Both the position numbers and the translations under genes were made by a program. Positions 52,414-62,086 of a stretch of 64,000 bases of DNA are shown piece after piece. Every line of letters begins with the position of its first letter. Within the stretch, counting starts at the first letter, position 1. The notes beneath the pieces are model-generated. The model had not been told where the DNA came from. It saw only the letters and a list, made by a program, of their open reading frames with translations, and searched no databases. The stretch is from Mycobacterium sp. MS1601 (GTDB lineage: Bacteria; Actinomycetota; Actinomycetes; Mycobacteriales; Mycobacteriaceae), in contig NZ_CP019420.1 of NCBI RefSeq assembly GCF_001984215.1, positions 4,030,001 to 4,094,000 of the forward strand, given 5' to 3'.

Positions 52414-54042
52414 TCAGGCGATCAGCGATCGTGCAGCAGCGCGGCGCAGCTTCCCGGATGGTGTTTTGGGGATGGTGCCGGGACCGAGCACCACGACGTT
52501 TCGTGGTCTGACATTGGTCTCGACGAAGACTTCGTGGGCCACCTGGAGTTGGATGTCACGTACCAGGGCCGCGTCGTCGTGACCGTTGGACTCGACCACC
52601 ACGGCGAACGTCTCCCGGTGTTCCAGCTCCAGGCGGACGGCCACAGCACAGCCCGCCCGCACTCCGGAAACCCGGCCCGCTGCGCGTTCGATGTCTGACG
52701 GGAAGATGTTGCGTCCGCCCATGATGATGATGTCCTTGACGCGCCCGCACACCACGAGGTGGTCGTGCTCGGTGAGGTAGCCCAGGTCGCCGGTGTCGAA
52801 CCAACCCAGCGAATCCTGGGTGGGGACGAAACCCGCCACGGTTCGATAGCCGCGGCTGACCGAGGCACCTCGGACCTGGATCACGCCGACTCCGCGGCGC
52901 GGCAGCAGGTTGGCGTCCTCGTCCACGATCCGCGCTTCGAGACCTGGCAGTGTCGGCCCCAGGCACGCCAGCCGACGGCCGCGGCCATGCCGGTTGGGGA
53001 CAGCCCGGCGCAGTGCGGCCAGGATGTCGGCGTCCACCTCGTCGACCTCGATGCCGCCTCCACATGCGGAGAATGAGACGGCGACGGTGGTCTCGGCCAT
53101 GCCGTAGGCGGGCAGGATCGCCTGGGGCCGTAAGCCGAAGCGCGCACTGGCCTCGCAGAAGTCCTCGACGTCGGTGGGATCGACTTGCTCAGCGCCCGAC
53201 AACGCCCAGCGCAGCGACGTCAGATCGAATGTCGCGGAGTCAGGCTGATGGCGTAACCGCTTGGCCAGCAAGGCATATGCGAAGTTGGGCGCGGCCGTCA
53301 TGGTGCCGCGGTACTTGTCGATCAATCTGGCCCACAACAAGATGTCGCCCAGGAAGTCCATCGGTGTCACTTTGACCAGCTCGGCGCCGAAGTACATCGG
53401 CACCACCAGGAATCCCGTCATGCCCATGTCGTGGAACAGCGGTAGCCAGCTCACGATCACATCGGTGTCGAGGTTGTACTCGGCGCCGACAAACATTGCC
53501 TCGGCGTTGGATTCGAGATTGCGGTGGGTGATCGTGACGGCTTTGGGCGGGCCGGTGGAGCCCGACGTGAGTTGCATCATGGCGACGTCGTCGTCTTCGG
53601 TGACAACACCGACGTCGGGAGTGGCCTCGAGCAGTTCGGCCACGGTGACCACCGTGAGGCCGAGGGCACAGAGCACGGGCGCGGCGGCCATGAACGGGTC
53701 GGACACCACAACCACCTGCGCTCCGAGCAGACTGATCACCGCTGCGGTCTCCTGCGTCCAGCGTTCGAGATCGGTCCTCGGAGTGGGCTGGTGCAACATC
53801 GTCAGGCTCGCCCCGCGCATCCAGATTGCTTGTGCGGTTGGCGCGATCTCAGCGGGCGCGCCGGCCAACACCGCCACGGCATCGTGGTGACCCACGCCTG
53901 CGGCGGCCAGGCCACCGGCAATGTGGCGGGCGCGTTCGTGGACCTCGCCCCATGTCCTTCTCACCGCAGCCGCGGGCTCGCCGGTCACCATGCCCCGGGA
54001 TTCGTTGGCATTGCTGAACATCTTGTCGGTGAACCGGCTCAT
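52414..54042 (-). CDS. Fatty-acyl-AMP ligase (FadD/FAAL type)
   Basis: A 542-aa adenylate-forming enzyme that activates a fatty acid with ATP. Motifs: [20 protein letters not shown] (P-loop), [31 protein letters not shown] (adenine site), [40 protein letters not shown] (hinge) and the catalytic Lys in [12 protein letters not shown]. The sequence style ([21 protein letters not shown]) is that of FAALs, which pass acyl-AMP to a carrier or PKS, rather than CoA ligases, but no PKS or acyl carrier is next to it. In M. tuberculosis the FAAL mbtM lies near this locus; I do not think this is a clear orthologue. ATG 54042 follows the DUF5994 gene by 11 bases. Confidence 0.88.
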   Translation of the reverse strand: MSRFTDKMFSNANESRGMVTGEPAAAVRRTWGEVHERARHIAGGLAAAGVGHHDAVAVLAGAPAEIAPTAQAIWMRGASLTMLHQPTPRTDLERWTQETAAVISLLGAQVVVVSDPFMAAAPVLCALGLTVVTVAELLEATPDVGVVTEDDDVAMMQLTSGSTGPPKAVTITHRNLESNAEAMFVGAEYNLDTDVIVSWLPLFHDMGMTGFLVVPMYFGAELVKVTPMDFLGDILLWARLIDKYRGTMTAAPNFAYALLAKRLRHQPDSATFDLTSLRWALSGAEQVDPTDVEDFCEASARFGLRPQAILPAYGMAETTVAVSFSACGGGIEVDEVDADILAALRRAVPNRHGRGRRLACLGPTLPGLEARIVDEDANLLPRRGVGVIQVRGASVSRGYRTVAGFVPTQDSLGWFDTGDLGYLTEHDHLVVCGRVKDIIIMGGRNIFPSDIERAAGRVSGVRAGCAVAVRLELEHRETFAVVVESNGHDDAALVRDIQLQVAHEVFVETNVRPRNVVVLGPGTIPKTPSGKLRRAAARSLIA

Positions 54043-54053
54043 GGGAGTGTCCC

Positions 54054-54512
54054 TCACTGACCTTCGCGGAGCAGACTGCGGATCAGGGTTGCTGTCATCG
54101 GATGGGCCGCGGCGGTCACCCGGTCGAGAACTCGTTGTGCCGTGGCCGCTGCAGCGCCGGAGGGCAGCACGAAAAGCACCGCATCGCGGGTGTGGGTGCC
54201 CTTGAGATAGATGGTGTCGCGGGCAACCAGTCGGTAGGGATCCATGGCTATCGAAGTGGCGCCGCGGACGATGCGTGCCGGTGCGGGCGACCAGACCCTG
54301 CGGTCGTAGATGACGCGACTGACCGGCCCGATCCACGACCCCATCACCGCGATCAGGTCCGGCAACTCATGGGGGAGATCGGGCGTCGACGGCCACCACG
54401 CACCGTCGACGCCGCCGACACCGGTGGCCCGGTCACACACCGCCAACCGCGCAGTTTCCGAGTCGTTTGTCAGCGTGATGCACGCTCCCGCCGGGTCTGT
54501 GCCCAATCGCAA
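54054..54512 (-). CDS. DUF5994 protein
   Basis: A 152-aa soluble protein with the features of the DUF5994 family: [35 protein letters not shown] and [23 protein letters not shown], then a helical tail [18 protein letters not shown]. These proteins are common in mycobacteria and uncharacterised. No ATG or GTG fits; TTG 54512 is the first start codon after an in-frame TAA. It is 11 bases upstream of the acyl-AMP ligase gene and probably cotranscribed with it. Confidence 0.78.
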   Translation of the reverse strand: MRLGTDPAGACITLTNDSETARLAVCDRATGVGGVDGAWWPSTPDLPHELPDLIAVMGSWIGPVSRVIYDRRVWSPAPARIVRGATSIAMDPYRLVARDTIYLKGTHTRDAVLFVLPSGAAAATAQRVLDRVTAAAHPMTATLIRSLLREGQ

Positions 54513-54641
54513 ACGGCGCCAGAGTGCTGGCGCGCGATGAGTCTGCGACGGTTCACTTTAACAGCCGCAGGCCCGCTCGCCGTGGACCAACGTGGCGCGG
54601 AAATGGGTTGTATTCAGCCGCAATCGTTTTAGTGCGGCCGC

Positions 54642-54647
54642 TAGGGT
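54642..54647 (+). promoter_or_regulatory. -10 element, leaderless SDR gene
   Basis: TAGGGT seven bases before GTG 54655. Confidence 0.5.
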
Positions 54648-54654
54648 GGGCTGC

Positions 54655-55545
54655 GTGAGCGCACAGTGGTCGCCGAGCCGTCTCGGCAATCTGACAGGGC
54701 AACGCATCATCGTCACCGGCGCCACCAACGGCGTGGGCCTTGCGACGGCTCGGACGCTGGTGGGCGCCGGTGCGCACGTCATCTTGGCGGTGCGAAACAC
54801 CGAACTGGGCGCTGCGCGGGCAACGGAGATGGGTGGCTCCACCGAGGTGTTGCGGTTGGACCTCGCGGATCTGGCGTCGGTGCGGGCATTCCCGGATCTG
54901 CTCGACGGCGACGTCGACGTGTTGATCAACAATGCCGGTGGTCTGACGCAGCACCGCAGCGAGACCGCCGAGGGTTTCGAGACCACCCTGGCGACCAATC
55001 TGCTGGGTCCCTTCGCGTTGACGAATCTGTTGTTGCCGCGGATCCGCGGGCAGATCGTCACGGTGGCCTCGGAGGCGCACAAGCGTGCGACGCTGCGCCT
55101 CGATGACATGCATCTGCGGACCACGAAGTGGTCGGTGATGGGCGCGTATGCACGGTCGAAGCTCGCGACCATGCTGTGGGGCCTTGAACTGGACCGGCGA
55201 CTACGGGTGGCGGGCGCGACGGTCACGAGTCAGCTGACCGACCCGGGCTGGGTGTCGTCGAACATCTCCAATGTCTCCGACACGAGGGTGATGGCGGTGG
55301 TGCACCGCGGCATCAAGGCGGTGGGGGACCGGTTGGCCAACGACATCGACCAGGGTGCGGCGCCCACGCTGTACTGCCTCAGTGAGCCGATTCCGCCTGG
55401 CAGTTATGTGGGCGTGGACGGCGTGATGGGGCTGCGCGGCGGCCCGGTGCTGATCGGCCGCTCGGCTGCGGCGTGCGATTACGACACCGCGGCGAAAGTG
55501 GTGGCATTTGCCGAAAGAGAAACGGGCACAAGCAATCCGGTGTAG
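54655..55545 (+). CDS. Short-chain dehydrogenase/reductase
   Basis: A 296-aa SDR of the retinol-dehydrogenase-like group. The dinucleotide-binding motif is VTGATNGVGLATARTL (TGxxxGxG), the structural motif is LINNAGG, and the catalytic Tyr-x3-Lys is in AYARSKLATMLWGLEL, with Ser in VTVASEAHKR. NADP preference is likely because of Arg in AVRNTELG. Substrate unknown; the group often acts on lipids or retinoids. It stands alone between DUF5994 (divergent) and the rhamnose operon, followed by a 20-bp inverted repeat. Confidence 0.88.
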   Translation: MSAQWSPSRLGNLTGQRIIVTGATNGVGLATARTLVGAGAHVILAVRNTELGAARATEMGGSTEVLRLDLADLASVRAFPDLLDGDVDVLINNAGGLTQHRSETAEGFETTLATNLLGPFALTNLLLPRIRGQIVTVASEAHKRATLRLDDMHLRTTKWSVMGAYARSKLATMLWGLELDRRLRVAGATVTSQLTDPGWVSSNISNVSDTRVMAVVHRGIKAVGDRLANDIDQGAAPTLYCLSEPIPPGSYVGVDGVMGLRGGPVLIGRSAAACDYDTAAKVVAFAERETGTSNPV

Positions 55546-55554
55546 TCAGCCCGT

Positions 55555-55610
55555 GAGCAGACGCCAACTCGAGTTGGCGGGCCCCGAGTCACTCGAGTTT
55601 GCGTCTGCTC
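55555..55610. repeat. 20-bp inverted repeat around 16-bp spacer
   Basis: GAGCAGACGCCAACTCGAGT (55555-55574) and ACTCGAGTTTGCGTCTGCTC (55591-55610) are reverse complements except for one base. It starts ten bases behind the SDR stop and could work as its terminator. The words GAGCAGACGC and GCGTCTGCTC recur, as far as I recall, between many mycobacterial genes. Confidence 0.85.
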
Positions 55611-55627
55611 GCCGAGTCTGGGGCGCC

Positions 55628-55656
55628 TTGACGAACCACACCTCGCGATCTACTGT
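55628..55656 (+). promoter_or_regulatory. Promoter of the L-rhamnose operon
   Basis: TTGACG (55628-55633) and TACTGT (55651-55656) with a 17-bp spacer; the start of transcription is expected near 55663, just before the operator. Confidence 0.7.
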
Positions 55657-55669
55657 GACCGTACTCACC

Positions 55670-55687
55670 GATTGAAACGTTTCAATC
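55670..55687. promoter_or_regulatory. LacI-type operator of the L-rhamnose operon
   Basis: GATTGAAACGTTTCAATC is a perfect 18-bp palindrome with the central CG typical for LacI-family sites (TGAAACGTTTCA core). It lies a few bases behind the predicted transcription start and 24 bp before the rhaM start, so a bound repressor would block the operon. The LacI-type gene at the end of the operon (62087) is the obvious partner. Confidence 0.8.
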
Positions 55688-55711
55688 ACCGGTATGGGCG
55701 AAGGGGCTCAA

Positions 55712-56050
55712 ATGGCTGAGGTGTCCAGCGGGACCCAGCGGGTGTGTTTTCTCCTCCACCTGAAACCGGACCGTGTCGAGGACTATCTGAAAGCTCACGA
55801 GCACGTCTGGCCTGAGATGCTCGACGCCCTGAGCAAGGCGGGTTGGCACAACTACTCGCTGTTCGTCCGGGCCGACGACGGCCTGGTGGTCGGCTATCTC
55901 GAGACCCCGGATTTCGACGCCGCCCAGCGGGCCATGGCCGCCACCGACATCAACGCCAAGTGGCAGGCCGGCATGGCCCAGTACTTCGTCGGGGGCGAGA
56001 ACCCCGGCGAAACGATGCGCCCCCTTCAGCTGTATTTCCACCTCGCATAA
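55712..56050 (+). CDS. rhaM: L-rhamnose mutarotase
   Basis: A 112-aa enzyme that interconverts alpha- and beta-L-rhamnose so that the isomerase gets its preferred anomer. Family motifs: FLLHLKPDRVEDYLKAHEHV (catalytic His), WPEMLDALSKAGWHNYSLFV, and DAAQRAMAATDINAKWQAGM. ATG 55712 has GAAGGGGCTCAA in front; the in-frame ATG 55694 is only nine bases from the operator and lacks a ribosome site. First gene of the rhamnose operon. Confidence 0.93.
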   Translation: MAEVSSGTQRVCFLLHLKPDRVEDYLKAHEHVWPEMLDALSKAGWHNYSLFVRADDGLVVGYLETPDFDAAQRAMAATDINAKWQAGMAQYFVGGENPGETMRPLQLYFHLA

Positions 56051-56082
56051 CCGACACCCGCGCCTAACCTGAAAGAAGTCCC

Positions 56083-57423
56083 ATGAAAATCGGAGCGCGA
56101 TCCACCACCGGCTGGCGGGCGACCATTGCGGTCGCCATGTCGAACTACATCGAGGCCGGCTCCATCATCGCCATCGCCACCAGCCTGGCCTTCTGGCAGG
56201 CCGAGTTCGGCATCAGCAACTTCGCGGTCGGTCTGCTGGCGGCGTTGAGCGCCAACGCCTTCGGTGCAGCCATCGGCGCCATCCTCGGTGGTCCGCTGTG
56301 CGACCGGTACGGCCGAAAGGCGATCTACACCTACGACCTGCTGGTCTACATGGCCGGTGTGCTGCTGGCCGCGTTCGCCATGAACTTCACCATGCTGCTG
56401 GTGGCGTTTGTCGTCACCGGTATCGCCGTCGGCGCGGGGGTACCCGCCTCCTGGACCTACATCGCCGAGCAAGCGCCGTCGACTGCGCGGGCCAAGCACG
56501 TCGGCACCGCGCAGCTGGCGTGGTCGGTGGGCCCGCTGATCGGATTCGCCCTGGCTGCCGCCCTGGCGCCGATGGGTCTGCTGGGCTCGCGGTTGATCTT
56601 CCTGCACCTGTTCGTGGTCGCCGCCGTCGTGTGGTGGGTGCGCCAGGGTCTGGAGGAATCCAAGATCTGGAGCGAGGAAGGGGGAAGCGCCACGCACGGG
56701 ACGAGCGCGGCGGCTGGGCAGGTCAGCGTGTCCGCCACCCTCGGCGCCCGTGGACTCAAGGGCCTGTTCTCCCGCAAGGTCAACATCACGGCGTTGCTGT
56801 TCCTCGGCGGCATCTACCTGTTCTGGAACACCGTCGCGGGTCAGGCCGGCATCTTCATGCCACGGGTGTACGACACCGCAGGCGTGCACAGCCCCGTCGC
56901 GCAGAACCTGCTGCAGGTCCTGGTGTGGGGCTGCACGGTGCTTGCCACCTACTTCGGCTTCATGCGCTACGGCGACACGATGTCGCAGAAGAAGCTGTAC
57001 GTCATCGGCGCGGTACTGGGCATTGTCGGCTGGATCGTCCTGGTGGCCTTCACCGACGGCGGGGTGCCCACCATGCTGATCTTCGCCGTGCTGTGGGGCG
57101 TCTCGGCCGGTATCGGATGCCAGGCCTTCTACAGCCTGTGGACCAGCGAACTGTTCGCCACCCCGTACCGCGCCAGCGCGCAGGGTGTCATGTTCTTCGC
57201 CGTTCGCACTGCCACCGGCCTGCTGAGCTACTTCTTCCCGACGCTGCTGGCTGCCACCGGCCTCACCGTCGTCGGCGCCCTGCTGGTCGGTCTGCTCACG
57301 GTAGCCTTGATCATCGGTGCGGTATGGGCGCCCAACACGCAGGGAAAGACGTTGCAGGAGATCGAGATCGAGCGCTACGGCGAACCGGTCAAGGATGCAA
57401 CCCAGGGAAAGGCGGTGGTCTGA
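56083..57423 (+). CDS. MFS sugar transporter, probably for L-rhamnose
   Basis: A 446-aa major facilitator protein with about 12 membrane helices. The helix 2-3 loop has GGPLCDRYGRKAIYTYDLLV (the MFS G-x3-D-R/K-x-G-R-R-type motif) and the sixth-helix loop GLEESKIWSEE is long and charged. It lies between rhaM and rhaI, 32 bases behind the former and directly abutting the latter, so rhamnose uptake by proton symport is the likely job. The similarity is to the sugar-porter/metabolite-H+ symporter group rather than to E. coli RhaT. Confidence 0.88.
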   Translation: MKIGARSTTGWRATIAVAMSNYIEAGSIIAIATSLAFWQAEFGISNFAVGLLAALSANAFGAAIGAILGGPLCDRYGRKAIYTYDLLVYMAGVLLAAFAMNFTMLLVAFVVTGIAVGAGVPASWTYIAEQAPSTARAKHVGTAQLAWSVGPLIGFALAAALAPMGLLGSRLIFLHLFVVAAVVWWVRQGLEESKIWSEEGGSATHGTSAAAGQVSVSATLGARGLKGLFSRKVNITALLFLGGIYLFWNTVAGQAGIFMPRVYDTAGVHSPVAQNLLQVLVWGCTVLATYFGFMRYGDTMSQKKLYVIGAVLGIVGWIVLVAFTDGGVPTMLIFAVLWGVSAGIGCQAFYSLWTSELFATPYRASAQGVMFFAVRTATGLLSYFFPTLLAATGLTVVGALLVGLLTVALIIGAVWAPNTQGKTLQEIEIERYGEPVKDATQGKAVV

Positions 57424-58581
57424 ATGGGCTTCCAATCAGCAGAATTCGACAACCTGGCGATCGAACTGCCCTCGTGGGCGTTCGGGAACTCAGGCACCCG
57501 GTTCAAGGTGTTCGGCACGCCCGGCACCCCGCGCACTGTCGAGGAGAAGATCGCCGACGCCGCCACCGTGCACCGCTTCACCGGGCTGGCACCGATTGTG
57601 GCGCTTCACATTCCGTGGGACAAGGTGGACGACTTCGCCAAACTGGGTGCGTATGCGAAGGACCAGGGTGTGGAGTTGGGCACCATCAACTCCAACACCT
57701 TCCAGGATGACGTCTACAAGTTCGGCAGCCTGACCCACACCGACAAGACCGTGCGACAGAAGGCCATCGACCACCACCTGGCCTGCATCGAGATCATGGA
57801 CCAGACCGGTTCACGGGACCTCAAGATCTGGCTGGCCGACGGCACCAACTATCCCGGTCAGGGCGACATTCGTGGCCGCCAGGACCGGCTGGCCGAGTCA
57901 CTGGCCGCCATCTACCAGCACATCGGCGAACACCAACGAATGGTGTTGGAGTACAAGTTCTTCGAGCCGGCCATGTACATGACCGACGTCCCGGATTGGG
58001 GCACCTCCTACGCGCAGGTCAGCGCACTCGGGGAGCGCGCGAAAGTGTGTCTGGACACCGGGCATCACGCCCCTGGCACCAACATCGAGTTCATCGTCGC
58101 GCAATTACTGCGCCTGGGGAAGCTCGGTTCGTTCGACTTCAACTCCCGTTTCTACGCCGACGACGACCTGATCGTCGGCGCGGCCGATCCGTTCCAGCTG
58201 TTCCGCATCATGTTCGAGGTGATCCGCGGCGGTGGCCTGCAACCCGGCTCCGATCTGGCGCTGATGCTCGACCAGTGCCACAACGTCGAAGCCAAGATCC
58301 CCGGTCAGATCCGTTCGGTGCTCAACGTCCAGGAGATGACGGCCCGCGCCCTGTTGGTCGACACCGAGGCATTGACTGCCGCGCAGGAAGCCGGTGACGT
58401 CCTGGGTGCCAACGGTGTCTTCATGGACGCCTTCTACACCGACGTCCGTCCAGCTCTGGCGCAGTGGCGTAGTGAGCGTGGCCTGCCGGAAGACCCCATG
58501 CGCGCCTTCGCTGAGTCCGGATATCAGAAAACCATCGACGCGCAGCGTGTCGGTGGCACTCAATCCTCCTGGGGAGCATAG
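57424..58581 (+). CDS. rhaI: L-rhamnose isomerase (RhaI type)
   Basis: A 385-aa TIM-barrel isomerase converting L-rhamnose to L-rhamnulose. It matches the Pseudomonas stutzeri/actinobacterial type rather than E. coli RhaA: GTPRTVEEKIADAATVHRFT, IALHIPWDKVDD-like ALHIPWDKVDDFAKLGAYAK, LEYKFFEPAMY (metal Glu), CLDTGHHAPGTNIEFIVAQL (metal Asp/His), GSFDFNSRFYADDDL. Start ATG 57424 follows the transporter stop with no gap. Confidence 0.94.
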   Translation: MGFQSAEFDNLAIELPSWAFGNSGTRFKVFGTPGTPRTVEEKIADAATVHRFTGLAPIVALHIPWDKVDDFAKLGAYAKDQGVELGTINSNTFQDDVYKFGSLTHTDKTVRQKAIDHHLACIEIMDQTGSRDLKIWLADGTNYPGQGDIRGRQDRLAESLAAIYQHIGEHQRMVLEYKFFEPAMYMTDVPDWGTSYAQVSALGERAKVCLDTGHHAPGTNIEFIVAQLLRLGKLGSFDFNSRFYADDDLIVGAADPFQLFRIMFEVIRGGGLQPGSDLALMLDQCHNVEAKIPGQIRSVLNVQEMTARALLVDTEALTAAQEAGDVLGANGVFMDAFYTDVRPALAQWRSERGLPEDPMRAFAESGYQKTIDAQRVGGTQSSWGA

Positions 58582-58587
58582 AGATAC

Positions 58588-60630
58588 ATGACTACCGACA
58601 TCACCGCCGTGCAAGCCCTCATCGCTCGCTCCAACCGGCTGGGCTCTGATCCGAAGAACACCAACTACGCCGGCGGTAACACCTCGGCCAAGGGCACCGA
58701 GACCGACCCGGTCACCGGAGAACCCGTCGAATTGTTGTGGGTCAAGGGATCCGGGGGAGACCTGGGCACCCTCACCGAAAAGGGGCTGGCTGTCCTGCGA
58801 CTGGACCGGATGCGCGCGCTGGTCAACGTCTACCCTGGCGTAGAGCGTGAGGACGAGATGGTCGCAGCGTTCGACTACTGCCTGCACGGCAAGGGCGGCG
58901 CGGCCCCGTCCATCGACACCGCGATGCACGGGCTGGTGGACGCCGCGCACGTCGACCACCTGCACCCGGACTCGGGAATTGCCCTGGCCACGGCCGCCGA
59001 CGGCGAGGCGCTGACCAAGCAGATCTTCGGCGATCGGGTGGTCTGGGTACCGTGGCGGCGACCCGGTTTCCAGCTGGGACTGGACATCTCCGACATCAAG
59101 GCGCGAAATCCGCAGGCCATCGGCACCATCCTGGGTGGGCACGGCATCACCGCGTGGGGCGACACCTCCGCCGAGGCCGAGGCGCATTCGCTGGAGATCA
59201 TCGAGACCGCGCAGCGCTACATCGACGCCAACGGCCGCCCACAACCGTTCGGCGCACCGCTGGACGGCTACGCAGCCCTGCCCGACGAACAGCGTCGCAC
59301 CAAGGCAGCCGAGCTCGCCCCGTTCATCCGCGGGCTGGCGTCCACCGACAAGGCGCAGGTCGGCCATTTCAACGACGACCCGCGGGTGCTGGAATTCCTC
59401 GCCAGCAGTGAACACCCGCGCTTGGGTGCCCTGGGCACCAGCTGCCCGGACCACTTCCTACGCACCAAGGTCAAGCCGCTGGTGCTCGATCTGCCCGCCG
59501 ACGCCCCCGTCGAGAAGTGCCGCGAGCGGCTCACCGAACTGCACCAGGCCTACCGCGCCGACTACCAGGCGTACTACGACCGGCACGCCACCGCCGACAG
59601 CCCCGCCATCCGTGGTGCCGACCCCGCCATCGTGCTGATCCCCGGCGTCGGCATGTTCAGCTACGGCAAGGACAAGCAGACCGCCCGGGTGGCCGGCGAG
59701 TTCTATCTCAACGCCATCAACGTGATGCGCGGTGCCGAGGCCATCTCCACCTACGCACCCATCGACGAGTCGGAGAAGTTCCGCATCGAGTACTGGGCGC
59801 TGGAAGAGGCCAAGCTGCAACGCATGCCGAAGCCCAAGCCGCTGGCCACCCGCATCGCGCTGGTCACCGGAGCCGCCTCGGGCATCGGCAAGGCCATCGC
59901 CACACGCTTGGCCGCCGAGGGCGCGTGCGTCGTGATCGCCGACCTGGACGCCGCGAAGGCGGTTGCGGCGGCCGAAGAGATCGGCTCCGCAGATGTCGCC
60001 ATCGGGATTGCTGCCGACGTCACCGACGAGGACGCCGTGCAGGCAGCAGTCGACGCCACTGTGCTGGCCTTCGGCGGTATCGACATCGTGGTGAACAACG
60101 CCGGACTGTCGCTGTCGAAGTCACTGCTGGAGACCACTGCCGCCGACTGGGACCTGCAGCACAACGTGATGGCCCGCGGCTCGTTCCTGGTGTCCAAGGC
60201 GGCCGCCAAGGCGTTGATCGAGCAGAAGCTCGGCGGAGACATCATCTACATCTCCAGCAAGAACTCGGTGTTCGCCGGACCCAACAACATCGCGTACTCG
60301 GCCACGAAAGCCGATCAGGCCCATCAGGTTCGGTTGCTCGCAGCGGAGCTGGGCGAACACGGCGTCAAGGTCAACGGCATCAATCCCGACGGTGTGGTGC
60401 GCGGGTCGGGCATCTTCGCCGGCGGCTGGGGCGCCAAACGCGCCGCCGTCTACGGCGTACCGGAGGAGGAGTTGGGCAAGTACTACGCGCAGCGCACCCT
60501 GCTGAAACGCGAAGTGCTGCCGGAGAACATCGCAAACGCGGCGTTCGCCCTGTGCACCTCGGACTTCTCCCACACCACCGGGCTGCACGTGCCGGTTGAC
60601 GCAGGTGTGGCGGCGGCGTTCCTCCGATGA
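58588..60630 (+). CDS. Fused rhamnulose-1-phosphate aldolase / lactaldehyde dehydrogenase
   Basis: A 680-aa bifunctional protein (RhaD-W or RhaEW type). Residues ~1-410 are a class II aldolase: NYAGGNTSAKG near 30, zinc His in VDHLHPDSGIALA (near 124) and GGHGITAWGD, cutting rhamnulose-1-phosphate into DHAP and L-lactaldehyde. Residues ~420-680 are an SDR with VTGAASGIGKAIATRLA (near 425), VVNNAGLSLSKS and the Tyr-x3-Lys in YSATKADQAHQ, which should oxidise lactaldehyde to lactate. Both halves have complete active sites. Six bases behind rhaI; its stop overlaps the rhaB start in ATGA. Confidence 0.94.
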   Translation: MTTDITAVQALIARSNRLGSDPKNTNYAGGNTSAKGTETDPVTGEPVELLWVKGSGGDLGTLTEKGLAVLRLDRMRALVNVYPGVEREDEMVAAFDYCLHGKGGAAPSIDTAMHGLVDAAHVDHLHPDSGIALATAADGEALTKQIFGDRVVWVPWRRPGFQLGLDISDIKARNPQAIGTILGGHGITAWGDTSAEAEAHSLEIIETAQRYIDANGRPQPFGAPLDGYAALPDEQRRTKAAELAPFIRGLASTDKAQVGHFNDDPRVLEFLASSEHPRLGALGTSCPDHFLRTKVKPLVLDLPADAPVEKCRERLTELHQAYRADYQAYYDRHATADSPAIRGADPAIVLIPGVGMFSYGKDKQTARVAGEFYLNAINVMRGAEAISTYAPIDESEKFRIEYWALEEAKLQRMPKPKPLATRIALVTGAASGIGKAIATRLAAEGACVVIADLDAAKAVAAAEEIGSADVAIGIAADVTDEDAVQAAVDATVLAFGGIDIVVNNAGLSLSKSLLETTAADWDLQHNVMARGSFLVSKAAAKALIEQKLGGDIIYISSKNSVFAGPNNIAYSATKADQAHQVRLLAAELGEHGVKVNGINPDGVVRGSGIFAGGWGAKRAAVYGVPEEELGKYYAQRTLLKREVLPENIANAAFALCTSDFSHTTGLHVPVDAGVAAAFLR

Positions 60631-62066
60631 CGGGTTCGGTCGCGGCGGTCGACCTGGGTGCCACCAGCGGCCGGGTGATGCTCGCCGAGGTGGGCCCCGA
60701 CCATCTCGAGATGCGGGCGGTGGCGCGCTTCGCCAACGACCCGGTGTCGATGTGGAACGGCCACCGCGAGGCGCTGCACTGGGACATCGCCGGGCTGTAC
60801 CGCAATGTGTGTGATGGGCTGGCCGCCGCGGCTCACGAGGCGCCGGACCTGGCTGCGGTGGGCGTCTGCTCGTGGGCGGTGGACTACGGGATGCTGCGTG
60901 ACGGTCGGCTGCTGGCGAACCCGCACCACTACCGCGATGAGCGCACTTCGCGCGGTGTGGGCCTGGTGCACGCGCAGCTGGGTCCCGATGAGTTGTACCG
61001 CCGCAACGGTATTCAGTTCCTCCCGTTCAACACCGTCTATCAGCTGGCCGCCGAGAAGGCCGATGGTCTGCTGGACTTGGCGGACTCCGTGCTGCTGGTC
61101 CCGGATCTGGTCAACTATTGGCTCACCGGCGTCAGGGCGGCCGAACGCACCAATGTCTCGACCACGGCGCTGCTGGGGCGCGACGGTGCATGGGACACCG
61201 AACTGATGAGACAGCTGGGACTGCCCACGTCGCTGTTCCCGGATCTGGTGGAGGCGGGCAGTGTCCGCGGTCCGGTGCTGCCTGCGGTGCGGACCCGGCT
61301 CGGGCTGCCCGACGGGATGGACGTGGTGTCGGTGGGTTCCCATGACACCGCCTCCGCAGTGGCGGCCATCCCGATGCGCTCCGACCGCGCCGCTTACATC
61401 TCCTGCGGAACCTGGGCTCTGGTAGGTGTCGAGTTGCCGTCGCCGGTGGTCACCGACGATGCGCGGCGTGCGAACTTCACCAATGAGGTGGGGGTCGACG
61501 GGCGCATCCGGTTCTTGCACAACGTGATGGGGATGTGGCTGCTCAGCGAGACGGTCCGCCAGTTCGAGCGGGACGGGATCACCGTCGAACTCGCCGACCT
61601 GCTGGCTCAGGCCGCTGAGATGCCCGCGCCGGCAGAGGTTTTCGACACCGACGACCCGCGGTTCCTGCCGCCCGGCGACATGCCTGCCCGTATCGAGCAG
61701 TGGTACACCGAGCGTGGGCTGGCTTCACCTGCCACTGCCGCAGCGCTGGTGCGTGCCATCGTGGAGAGCCTGGCTGCGGCGTTTGCCGCGGCCGTGCGCA
61801 CCGCCGTCGATCTCACCGGAGTCAATGTCACCGAGGTGCACATCGTCGGCGGAGGTTCGCAGAACGAGTTGCTGTGCCAGCTCACCGCCGACCGGCTCGG
61901 GATGCCGCTGCTGGCCGGCCCGGTCGAGGCGACCGCGTTGGGCAACGTTCTGCTCAGTGCCAGAGCCCGGGGACTGGTCTCCGGTGACCTGGAAACGCTG
62001 CGGGCGCTGGTCGGCGCGCGGTTCCCGGTGCGCCGCTTCGAGCCACAGGCTGCCACCGTGGGCTGA
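60627..62066 (+). CDS. rhaB: Rhamnulokinase
   Basis: A 479-aa FGGY-family kinase that phosphorylates L-rhamnulose. VAAVDLGATSGRVMLAEVGP is the N-terminal phosphate-1 motif, VCSWAVDYGMLRDGRLL the substrate region, VGSHDTASAVAAIPM the phosphate-2/catalytic Asp motif and VHIVGGGSQNELLCQLTADR the adenosine motif. Coupled to the fused aldolase gene by ATGA. Confidence 0.95.
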   Translation: MTGSVAAVDLGATSGRVMLAEVGPDHLEMRAVARFANDPVSMWNGHREALHWDIAGLYRNVCDGLAAAAHEAPDLAAVGVCSWAVDYGMLRDGRLLANPHHYRDERTSRGVGLVHAQLGPDELYRRNGIQFLPFNTVYQLAAEKADGLLDLADSVLLVPDLVNYWLTGVRAAERTNVSTTALLGRDGAWDTELMRQLGLPTSLFPDLVEAGSVRGPVLPAVRTRLGLPDGMDVVSVGSHDTASAVAAIPMRSDRAAYISCGTWALVGVELPSPVVTDDARRANFTNEVGVDGRIRFLHNVMGMWLLSETVRQFERDGITVELADLLAQAAEMPAPAEVFDTDDPRFLPPGDMPARIEQWYTERGLASPATAAALVRAIVESLAAAFAAAVRTAVDLTGVNVTEVHIVGGGSQNELLCQLTADRLGMPLLAGPVEATALGNVLLSARARGLVSGDLETLRALVGARFPVRRFEPQAATVG

Positions 62067-62074
62067 GCATCTGG

Positions 62075-62080
62075 TGTGAT
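62075..62080 (+). promoter_or_regulatory. Possible -10 element before the LacI gene
   Basis: TGTGAT six bases before GTG 62087; would allow the regulator its own leaderless transcript besides read-through from rhaB. Weak match. Confidence 0.35.
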
Positions 62081-62086
62081 GGATGC

